This document shows positions 34,398-41,359 of a stretch of 43,318 nt of DNA, piece by piece (position 1 is the stretch's first letter; every line of letters begins with the position of its first letter). The position numbers and the translations under genes were made by a program. Source of the DNA: DATJPD01 sp036394195. Its GTDB lineage: Bacteria; Pseudomonadota; Alphaproteobacteria; CACIAM-22H2. The notes beneath the pieces are model-generated. The model ran no database searches. It had not been told where the DNA came from and saw only the letters and a list, made by a program, of their open reading frames with translations. The stretch lies in contig DASWFO010000095.1 in assembly GCA_036394195.1 (NCBI GenBank), forward strand, positions 1 through 43,318. The letters are read 5' to 3'.

Positions 34398-35864
34398 CTA
34401 ACGCGCCGGTTGGGTCGGTGCCGAGTCCTGCATCTGCCGCTGGAGCGCGTCCGGATCGTCCTGGTCCGAGGTGCCGGAATCATCGTCGGGATTCTGGATT
34501 TGGATCTGGATTTTCGACGGATCGATGGTGACGTCCTTGTCGATCCATGAGGTCACGAGCTCCGGCCACAGGATGACGATCAACGCCATCAAGAGCTGCA
34601 GGAACACCCACGGGAAGGCACCCCAGTAGATGTCGGAGCTTTTGACGTTCGGCGGGGCGATGCCGCGCAGATAGAACAGCGCGAAGCCGAACGGCGGATG
34701 CATGAACGAGGTCTGCATGTTCACGCACAGAAGAACGCCGAACCACACCAGATCGATGCCGATATGGGCCGCCGCCGGCGCCAGCAGCGGAATGATGATG
34801 AACGCGATCTCGAAGAAATCGAGAAAGAACGCGAGGAAGAAGACGAAGATATTGACGAAGATCAGGAAGCCGACCACGCCGCCGGGGAGCGCCGTCAGCA
34901 TGTGCTCGATCCACAGGTCGCCGTCGACGCCGCGGAAGACGAGGCTGAACACGGTCGAGCCGATCAGGATGAAGATGACCATGGAGCTGATCCGCATGGT
35001 CGATTCCATGCCCTGCCTCAGCAGCGGCCAGGTCAGCCGGCGATGCATCGCGGCCAGCGCCATCGCGCCGACGGCGCCCATGGCGCCGCCCTCGGTCGGG
35101 GTCGCCAGGCCCATCAGGATGGTGCCGAGCACGAGGAAGATCAGGATCAGGGACGGGACCATGCCCCACAGGCACTTGGCCACCAGCGGCCAGCCGGTGA
35201 TGGTGCGGAATTCCTTCGGCAGGGCGGGGACCCAATCCGGCTTCACGAAGCTGACGCCGAGGATATAGAGGCAGAACAGCACCACCTGGATGATGCTGGG
35301 GCCAATCGCGCCGGCGTAGAGGTCGCCGACCGAGCGGCCGAGCTGGTCGGCGAGTACGACCAGGACCAGCGACGGCGGGATAAGCTGGGTGATGGTGCCG
35401 GAGGCGGCGATGACCCCGGTCGCCAGTTTCATGTCGTAGCCGTAGCGCATCATGATCGGCAGCGAGATGAGGCCCATGGCGATCACCGACGCCGCGACGG
35501 TGCCGGTGATGGCACCGAGCACGGCACCGACCATGATCACCGCGTAGGCGAGCCCGCCGCGAACCGGCCCGAACAGCTGGCCCATGGCGTCGAGAAGGTC
35601 CTCGGCGAGGCCGCAGCGCTCGAGGATGGTGCCCATGAAGGTGAAGAACGGGATGGCCAGCAAGAGGTCGTTGGCCATGATGCCGAACACGCGCTCGGGG
35701 AGGGCCTGCAGCAGGGCGAAATTGAAAAAGCCGGACTCGATACCGATGAAGCCGAAGAACAGCCCGACCGCCGCCAGCGAGAACGACACCGGATAGCCGA
35801 TCAGCATGAACACGATCAGGCCCCCGAACATCAGGGGCGCCATCCAGGCGAGCGGGATCATCAT
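34398..35864 (-). CDS. dctM: TRAP transporter large permease subunit
   Basis: The 12-13-helix DctM subunit that performs Na+-coupled solute translocation with DctQ; 488 residues. Characteristic segments are AIPFFTFMGTILERCGLAEDLLD, GAVLGAITGTVAASVIAMG, ASGTITQLIPPSLVLVVLAD and LLCVNMQTSFMHPPFGFALFYLRG. The last about 45 residues form a hydrophilic Asp/Gln-rich tail (DPSKIQIQIQNPDDDSGTS and onward) that is unusual for the family. The ATG overlaps the dctQ stop (ATGA). It converges on the binding-protein genes across a bidirectional terminator. Confidence 0.94.
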   Translation of the reverse strand: MMIPLAWMAPLMFGGLIVFMLIGYPVSFSLAAVGLFFGFIGIESGFFNFALLQALPERVFGIMANDLLLAIPFFTFMGTILERCGLAEDLLDAMGQLFGPVRGGLAYAVIMVGAVLGAITGTVAASVIAMGLISLPIMMRYGYDMKLATGVIAASGTITQLIPPSLVLVVLADQLGRSVGDLYAGAIGPSIIQVVLFCLYILGVSFVKPDWVPALPKEFRTITGWPLVAKCLWGMVPSLILIFLVLGTILMGLATPTEGGAMGAVGAMALAAMHRRLTWPLLRQGMESTMRISSMVIFILIGSTVFSLVFRGVDGDLWIEHMLTALPGGVVGFLIFVNIFVFFLAFFLDFFEIAFIIIPLLAPAAAHIGIDLVWFGVLLCVNMQTSFMHPPFGFALFYLRGIAPPNVKSSDIYWGAFPWVFLQLLMALIVILWPELVTSWIDKDVTIDPSKIQIQIQNPDDDSGTSDQDDPDALQRQMQDSAPTQPAR

Positions 35865-36400
35865 TGCAGCGGCTTCTCGTATTTGGAGGCCAGCTTATAT
35901 TCGCCGCGCAGCGCGGCGGTCCGCTTGATGATCTCGGAGATGCCCTGCAGGGTCAGCAGAGCGAAGCCCAGCGGCAGGAAGAACTTGATCGGCCAGCGCA
36001 GCAGCCCGCCGGCGTTGCTGGAACCTTCGTTGATCAGGTACGAGTTATGGAACACCGGCCACGACAGCCAGCCGATGATGATGGTGGCGGGAAGAAGAAA
36101 CAGGATGCCGCCCAGCAGGTCGATCCAGAGCTGGGTGCGTTCCGACACGTTGCCGTACACGATGTCGACGCGGACATGCTCATTCCTGGCGAGCGTGTAG
36201 GACGCGCCCAGCATGAACATCACCCCGAACATGTACCATTGTATTTCGAGCCAGGCGTTCGAGCTGATGCTGAAGCCATAGCGGAGCATGGCGTTGCCGG
36301 CGCTCACCAGGCACGACAGAAGCACCATCCAGTCCGCGATCTTGCCGAGACGCTCGTTGAGCGCGTCGATCAAGCCGCTCAGCCGCAGCAGCAGTTGCAA
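35861..36400 (-). CDS. dctQ: TRAP transporter small permease subunit
   Basis: Four-helix DctQ subunit of the TRAP transporter. From the TTG at 36400 the product is 179 residues, a normal family length, starting near LRLSGLIDALNERLGKIADW. Other features: a helix with VSAGNAMLRYGF, EIQWYMFGVMFMLGASYTL, and the RNEHVRVDIVYG motif typical of DctQ. A GTG at 36487 extends the frame by 29 Arg-rich residues without a Shine-Dalgarno sequence, whereas GGGGG precedes the TTG. dctM follows with an ATGA overlap. The binding proteins for this permease are most likely the two TakP-like genes opposite. Confidence 0.88.
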   Translation of the reverse strand: MQLLLRLSGLIDALNERLGKIADWMVLLSCLVSAGNAMLRYGFSISSNAWLEIQWYMFGVMFMLGASYTLARNEHVRVDIVYGNVSERTQLWIDLLGGILFLLPATIIIGWLSWPVFHNSYLINEGSSNAGGLLRWPIKFFLPLGFALLTLQGISEIIKRTAALRGEYKLASKYEKPLQ

Positions 36401-36520
36401 AGGTCCAGCCCCCAGTCGCCGCGGACGAGGCGTTCGACCCTCGTTCCTCCGGCTGTACGCTGAAATCTCCCGGCCGGTGTGTAGCACCGGCGCGGGTCGG
36501 CTGAGAAGCGGAAATTAGCG

Positions 36521-36548
36521 GAAAAACGGCCGAAAAAAGGCGCCGGCC
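36521..36548 (-). terminator. Probable terminator after bpt
   Basis: Read on the minus strand just after the bpt stop, GGCCG pairs with CGGCC across an 11-base T-rich loop, followed by GTTTTT. This would separate bpt from the downstream dctQ-dctM unit. Confidence 0.45.
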
Positions 36549-36554
36549 AAGGGC

Positions 36555-37313
36555 CTAGCGGTCGCGCGACGGTGGGCTGGTGTCGCCGAGCGTCTCGTTC
36601 GGCCCGATGCGCCGCCAGCCGTCGCGGGTGAGCGCCTCAATCGGCCGGAAGCGCGTCTTGTAGGCCATCTTGCGGCATTCGGCGATCCAGTAGCCGAGAT
36701 ACACGTGCGGCAGGCCGAGGCGGCGGCATTCGTCGACCAGCCACAGGATCATGTAGCTGCCGAGGCTGCGCTGCCGCTGGGCGGGATCGTAGAAGCTGTA
36801 CACGGCCGAAAGGCCGACGCCGAGACGGTCGACCAGGCAGCCGCCGAGCAGCTCGCCTGCGCTATCGCGAAACTCGACCAGCTGGCTGTCCAGTGTGCCG
36901 ACTTCCACCATGGTCCGGAAATCCGCGAAATCCATCCGCGCCATCTCGCCCTCGGCGTGCCGCCCCTGCTGATAACGCTCGAACACCGCGTACTGCTCGG
37001 CCGTGGCCACGGCCGGCCGCGGCGTCGTCGTGACATCGGCATTGGTGCGCCGCACCCGGCGCCATTTGCGGTCGTCCGTGAAGTCCGCCGCCGGGATCCG
37101 GACCGCGACGCAGGCGTTGCAGCCCGGGCAGGCGGGACGATAGGCAAAGCCGAGGCTGCGGCGGAACCCGGCTTCGGACAGCAGGTCATAGCCATGCGGC
37201 GCCCGCGGCCCAGTCAAGTCGGCGAAGATGCGCCGCTCGACCCGGCCCGGCAGATAGGGGCATGGCGCCGGCGCCGAATAGAAAAACCGTGCGGCCGAAG
37301 GTGCGACAGTCAT
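36555..37313 (-). CDS. bpt: Aspartate/glutamate leucyltransferase (arginyl-tRNA-protein transferase family)
   Basis: N-end-rule enzyme that adds leucine (or arginine) from aminoacyl-tRNA to proteins with N-terminal Asp or Glu, marking them for ClpS/ClpAP. The 252-residue protein carries the N-terminal CPYLPGRVERRIFADL motif and RPACPGCNACVAVRIP (paired cysteines), with the GNAT-like C-terminal part RQRSLGSYMILWLVDECR and YLGYWIAECRKMAYKTRFRP. The ATG overlaps the stop of the upstream RDD gene (ATGA). It was formerly annotated ate; bacterial members are mostly Bpt. Confidence 0.94.
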   Translation of the reverse strand: MTVAPSAARFFYSAPAPCPYLPGRVERRIFADLTGPRAPHGYDLLSEAGFRRSLGFAYRPACPGCNACVAVRIPAADFTDDRKWRRVRRTNADVTTTPRPAVATAEQYAVFERYQQGRHAEGEMARMDFADFRTMVEVGTLDSQLVEFRDSAGELLGGCLVDRLGVGLSAVYSFYDPAQRQRSLGSYMILWLVDECRRLGLPHVYLGYWIAECRKMAYKTRFRPIEALTRDGWRRIGPNETLGDTSPPSRDR

Positions 37314-37798
37314 GCCCGCGCCCCCGGCGAGGAATGAGGCAGCAGAAACTCCGGCCCGGCGGAGCGACGCAGGGTCAAGGTCCCGGCGAGCACGTCGTGG
37401 AGAGCCCGCCGCCGCCGGTTGAACAGGGGAACGATCAGGATGAGGCCGCTCGTCATGCCGGCCGTGACATAGAAGATCACGGTCTGAACGAAGGCCTGAA
37501 GGTGGGTCGGCCGTCCGCCGTCGACGCGCCGGACTTCAACGTCGAACAGGCGCTGCCCGAGTGTGGCCGAACGCGGACCGCCGATCAGCAATGTATGGTA
37601 GGCGAGCGGAATGAGCGTGAACACGACCGGCCACACCGGGGCCAGAAACAACAGGACGATCCAGGACATTACCGCGATGATGCACCCGTCGACCAGGTAG
37701 CCAAACGACCGCCGCCAGAGCACGCCGCGAAGCCGCACCGGCTCCGGCTCGAGGTAGACGTCGCTCGTAGCACCCCATGACAGGCTGGACTGGGACAT
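37310..37798 (-). CDS. RDD-family membrane protein
   Basis: A 162-residue protein with the RDD-domain signature: an Arg in LWRRSFGYLVDG at the first helix, then two further hydrophobic segments (MSWIVLLFLAPVWPVVFTLIPL; QTVIFYVTAGMTSGLILIVPLF) and the conserved end RRRRALHDVLAGTLTL. The family is of unclear function; some members affect ion homeostasis. ATG 37798 is preferred over a TTG at 37840. It precedes bpt with an ATGA overlap, an arrangement I recall from other alphaproteobacteria. Confidence 0.87.
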   Translation of the reverse strand: MSQSSLSWGATSDVYLEPEPVRLRGVLWRRSFGYLVDGCIIAVMSWIVLLFLAPVWPVVFTLIPLAYHTLLIGGPRSATLGQRLFDVEVRRVDGGRPTHLQAFVQTVIFYVTAGMTSGLILIVPLFNRRRRALHDVLAGTLTLRRSAGPEFLLPHSSPGARA

Positions 37799-37926
37799 TG
37801 GCAGGCCCGTACTCAACGCCAGAACGCGCTCCGCCGCCAAACGTCTAGTAAATGTCTGGGACGCAACGGATTGGCCATATGACTAAGATAAACGTTCCGG
37901 ACCGTGCGGCAAGCCCGGCGCAACGC

Positions 37927-39069
37927 TCATCCCCGGACCGCGCGCCGCACCTGCGACGGCGAGGGCACCGCCGGGCCGCCCGCCGGCGCGCTGGCCGGGG
38001 TGACGGGTGCCGCCGTAGGCGCTGCCGGCGCCGTGGCGCCGGCCGGGGCGGCGCCGGCCGCAGCCCCGGGGACCTGAACGTCGCGCAGCAGCACGACGCT
38101 GATCCGCCGGTTGCGCGGGTCGGCGGGATTGTCGCTGAACAGGGGCTCGGTCTCGGCCTTCCCGGTCACATATTTGATGCGGTCGGGCGTCAATCCGCCT
38201 TCGAGCAGGGCCCGCCGGCTGGCATTGGCGCGGTCGGACGACAGCTCCCAGTTGGTGTATTGGGCCCCCGGCTTATAGGCCAGGGAGTCGGTATGGCCGG
38301 TGACCGACACCGGGTTCGGGAGCTGCTTCACCACCCGGGCGATCAGGGTCATCAGCTGGCGCATCTGCTCGTTGGGATTGGGTGAACCGACCGGGAACAT
38401 GGCATTCTTCTGCTGGTCGACGATCTGGATCCGCAGTCCCTCGGGCGTGCGGTCGATGATCAGGTTCTCCTGTAGCGGCTTGAGCTCCGGCACCTCCTGG
38501 ATCGCCTGGCGCAACTCGCTCTCCGCCTTGGTGAACTCCTTCTCTTCGCGCGCGGCGAGCGCCTTCTGCAGCTCTTCGTTGGTCAGACCCTGCAGGTCCT
38601 TATCGTTGTCCTTGTCTTTGTCCTTGTCGTTCTGCTTCGCCTCGGCGTTGGCCTCTTTGATGGCGGCCGCCAGCTCCTCGGCATCGGGATCGGGGTTCTG
38701 GACGTTCTCCGGCGGCGGCGTCTTGTCCGGGGCTTCCTGGTCCGACTGCTCGCCGGTCGGCGCCAGCGGAATGCCCATGACCAGGCCCGCCGCGTCGCGC
38801 GGCATGGCGCCCGGCGCCATCGACGAGCCGCCGAGAATGCCGCCCGAGCCGCTGGTCGAGCGCGACACGCTCTCCGGCGTGAAGTATTGCGCGATGCCTT
38901 TCTTCTGATCGTCGGTGGTGACGTTGAGCAGCCACAGCAGCAGGAAGAACGCCATCATCGCGGTCACGAAGTCGGCATAGGCGACCTTCCACGCGCCGCC
39001 ATGATGGGCGCTGTGGCCTTTGCCCTTCTTCTTGACGATGATGACTGGTTGGTTGGTTTCTTCCGCCAC
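37927..39069 (-). CDS. motB: Flagellar motor protein MotB
   Basis: Stator subunit anchoring MotA to peptidoglycan; 380 residues. The single membrane helix contains the proton-carrying aspartate D33 in AYADFVTAMMAFFLLLWLL, preceded by a basic start (VKKKGKGHSAHHGGAWK). A long periplasmic linker includes a Lys-Asp repeat (about 148-156). The OmpA-like peptidoglycan-binding domain has TGHTDSLAYKPGAQYTNWELS and SSDRANASRRALLEGG. An Ala/Pro-rich tail of about 45 residues extends past the OmpA domain. The gene begins 39 bases after motA. The aspartate suggests a proton-type stator, although ion choice cannot be settled from this. Confidence 0.95.
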   Translation of the reverse strand: MAEETNQPVIIVKKKGKGHSAHHGGAWKVAYADFVTAMMAFFLLLWLLNVTTDDQKKGIAQYFTPESVSRSTSGSGGILGGSSMAPGAMPRDAAGLVMGIPLAPTGEQSDQEAPDKTPPPENVQNPDPDAEELAAAIKEANAEAKQNDKDKDKDNDKDLQGLTNEELQKALAAREEKEFTKAESELRQAIQEVPELKPLQENLIIDRTPEGLRIQIVDQQKNAMFPVGSPNPNEQMRQLMTLIARVVKQLPNPVSVTGHTDSLAYKPGAQYTNWELSSDRANASRRALLEGGLTPDRIKYVTGKAETEPLFSDNPADPRNRRISVVLLRDVQVPGAAAGAAPAGATAPAAPTAAPVTPASAPAGGPAVPSPSQVRRAVRG

Positions 39070-39108
39070 AGGCGGTCTCCCCGGAGCCTGAGCGCGCCGC
39101 CGTGCCGG

Positions 39109-39969
39109 CTACACCGGCGGCAGTGCCGCCACCGCTTCTTCGACTTCGTAGAAGGTCGGACGGACCTCCGAGAGCAAGGCCTTGCGCGCGAACTCCGTCG
39201 CAACCGCGGGCGCGTAGCCCTGCATATAGGCGAGCAGCCCGGCCTTGATGCACTGGAAGTACTTCGCCTCGGCGTCGTAGCGCGCCTGGAGCGATGAGGC
39301 GATCGGGGCCACGAAGCCGTAGGACAGGAGCACGCCGAGGAACGTGCCGACGAGCGCGCCGCCGATCAGGCGGCCAAGGACTTCCGGCGGCTCCGAGATC
39401 GAGCCCATGGTGTGAATGACGCCGAGCACCGCGGCGACGATGCCCAGCGCCGGCATGCCGTCCGCCATGGTACGGACGGCGCCGGTCACCTGGTTGCGCT
39501 CGGCGTGATGCGTCTCGATCTCCTCGTCGATCAGCGCTTCCATCTCGTGCGGGTTGTCGCTGCCGAGGGTCAGCAGCCGCAGGTAGTCGCAGAGGAAGGT
39601 CAACGCGTGATGGTCACCGGCGAATTTGGGGAATTTCTGCCACAGCGTGCTCTCGTCCGGCTTCTCGACGTGCTGCTCCAGCGCCAGCATGCCCTTGGAC
39701 TTCGCCATCTTGAAGACGGTGTAGAGCATCGACAGCAGCTCGAGATAATTCTCCTTGGAGTAGGGGACGCCCTTCATCATATCGCCGAAGCCGGCGGCGG
39801 TGCGCTTGATTACCGTGATCGGGTTCGAGATGACGAAGGCGCCGATGGCGGCGCCGCCGATGATCACGAGCTCGAACGGCTGGTAGAGGGCGCCGAGGTG
39901 GCCGCCCTGGGCCATGTAACCGCCGATGACGCACGCCAAGACGACGACCGCGCCGATGATGAACAGCAT
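39109..39969 (-). CDS. motA: Flagellar motor protein MotA
   Basis: Stator channel subunit with four membrane helices; 286 residues. It starts MLFIIGAVVVLACVIGGYMAQGG. Recognisable features are PFELVIIGGAAIGAFVISNP, the cytoplasmic loop with FLCDYLRLLTLG, and the last two helices MPALGIVAAVLGVIHTMG and GTFLGVLLSYGFVAPIAS. ATG 39969 follows AGGGGCG at seven bases; frame extension to 40011 is not needed. A CtrA-type site lies 73 bases upstream, in keeping with CtrA control of motility genes in alphaproteobacteria. No other flagellar genes are in the window. Confidence 0.95.
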   Translation of the reverse strand: MLFIIGAVVVLACVIGGYMAQGGHLGALYQPFELVIIGGAAIGAFVISNPITVIKRTAAGFGDMMKGVPYSKENYLELLSMLYTVFKMAKSKGMLALEQHVEKPDESTLWQKFPKFAGDHHALTFLCDYLRLLTLGSDNPHEMEALIDEEIETHHAERNQVTGAVRTMADGMPALGIVAAVLGVIHTMGSISEPPEVLGRLIGGALVGTFLGVLLSYGFVAPIASSLQARYDAEAKYFQCIKAGLLAYMQGYAPAVATEFARKALLSEVRPTFYEVEEAVAALPPV

Positions 39970-40042
39970 CTGAATCGCCCCTGTACCCAGAGCAGCGTGC
40001 CCGGGATTCAAAGTTCTCGGCCAATACTATGGGACATCAAGG

Positions 40043-40057
40043 TTAATTTCCATTTAA
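40043..40057. promoter_or_regulatory. Perfect CtrA-type site TTAA-N7-TTAA upstream of motA
   Basis: TTAATTTCCATTTAA matches the CtrA consensus exactly. It lies in the 126-base gap between the threonine ammonia-lyase stop and the motA start, 73 bases before motA. It is the second such site in the window, again in a noncoding gap. Confidence 0.6.
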
Positions 40058-40095
40058 GCCCGAATATCCGCAAAAAGCGGGCGAAAATCGGCGGC

Positions 40096-41328
40096 TTAGG
40101 GGCCGTGCGCGGCGGTATTCCCCAGCTGGCGGACGGCCAGCCCGGCGGCGCTCAGCCGGCCTATGATCTCGGCGAGATGCGCGGTGTCACGGGTCTCGAT
40201 CACGACATCGAGATCGGCCCGCTTGACCGGCACGTCGGCGAACAGCCGCTGGTGGTAGATCTCGACGATGTTGCCGCCGGCCTCGGCGATCAGCCCGGCG
40301 ACCCGGGCCAAGGTGCCCGGCGCGTCGGTGATCTCGACCCGCAGCCGGGCGATCCGCCCATCTCGCGCCATGCCGCGCATCAGGACCGACGCCAGCAGTC
40401 GCGAATCTATATTGCCGCCGGAGACGATCAGCCCGACCTGCTTGCCCTTAAACGCGTCCGGGTGGGCCAGCACGGCGGCGAGACTGGCCGCACCCGCACC
40501 CTCGGCCACCGTCTTTTCGATTTCCAGGATCATCTGGACCGCGCGCTCGAGCGCCGCCTCGTCCACCAGCAGGATGTCGTCGACCAGCCGCTCGATCAGC
40601 GGGCGGGTGATTCGGCCCGGCTCCTTCACCGCGATGCCTTCGGCAATGGTCGGGCCACCATCCGCCGACGACAGACCGTGGATCGCCCGGTACATCGACG
40701 GATACAGCGCCGCTTCGACGCCGATCACCTTGATGTCGGGCTTCAGCGCCTTGGCCGCGACCGCGCAGCCGGCGATCAGGCCGCCGCCGCCGATCGGCAC
40801 CACGATCATGTCGAGGGACGGACGGTCGGTCAGCATTTCGAGCGCGGTCGTCCCCTGACCCGCGACGATATGCGGGTCATCGTAGGGATGGACGAGCACC
40901 AGCCCATCGCGCGCCGCAAGGTCGGCGGCGTGGCGGGCCGCCTCGCTGACACCTTCGCCGTCGAGCACGACCTTGGCGCCGAACTCCCGGGTGCGCACGA
41001 CCTTGGTGAACGGCGTGTTCACCGGCATGACGATGGTCGCCGGGATGCCCAGCCGCTGCGCGTGGTAGGCGACACCTTGCGCGTGATTGCCGGCCGAGGC
41101 GGCCGCAACGCCCGCCTGGCGCTGGGCGGCATCGAGGCTTGCCAGTTTGACCAGCGCTCCGCGCTCTTTGAACGATGCGGTGTACTGCAGGTTCTCGAAC
41201 TTCAGGAAGATTTCGGCGCCGCACAGCTGTGACAGCGTGCGGGAATGCGAGAACGGCGTCCGGCTGACGGCACCCTGTATCAGGCGCGCCGCATCGCGGA
41301 TGGTTTCGAGAGTCACAGTCTCAGACAT
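40096..41328 (-). CDS. ilvA: Threonine ammonia-lyase with C-terminal ACT domain
   Basis: PLP-dependent deaminase converting threonine to 2-oxobutanoate; 410 residues. The Schiff-base lysine is K54 in TASFKERGA. AASAGNHAQGVAYHA binds the substrate carboxylate, PIGGGGLIAG binds the PLP phosphate, and VSGGNID is near the end of the catalytic domain. A C-terminal ACT-like domain (about 328-405, RLRVEITDAPGTLARVAGL) indicates amino-acid regulation. It has one ACT-like domain rather than the two regulatory domains of E. coli IlvA, so it matches the ilvA/tdcB-like short form. ATG 41328 follows GGGGA; an ATG at 41352 is possible. Confidence 0.92.
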   Translation of the reverse strand: MSETVTLETIRDAARLIQGAVSRTPFSHSRTLSQLCGAEIFLKFENLQYTASFKERGALVKLASLDAAQRQAGVAAASAGNHAQGVAYHAQRLGIPATIVMPVNTPFTKVVRTREFGAKVVLDGEGVSEAARHAADLAARDGLVLVHPYDDPHIVAGQGTTALEMLTDRPSLDMIVVPIGGGGLIAGCAVAAKALKPDIKVIGVEAALYPSMYRAIHGLSSADGGPTIAEGIAVKEPGRITRPLIERLVDDILLVDEAALERAVQMILEIEKTVAEGAGAASLAAVLAHPDAFKGKQVGLIVSGGNIDSRLLASVLMRGMARDGRIARLRVEITDAPGTLARVAGLIAEAGGNIVEIYHQRLFADVPVKRADLDVVIETRDTAHLAEIIGRLSAAGLAVRQLGNTAAHGP

Positions 41329-41359
41329 GGCGTCCCCGGGGCCTGGGGACATAAGTCGC

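Noticed and set aside
34698..36200. 500-codon open frame antisense to dctM-dctQ
   Set aside because: The translation is almost only Asp, Glu, His, Arg and Gln, the typical complement of hydrophobic membrane-helix codons.
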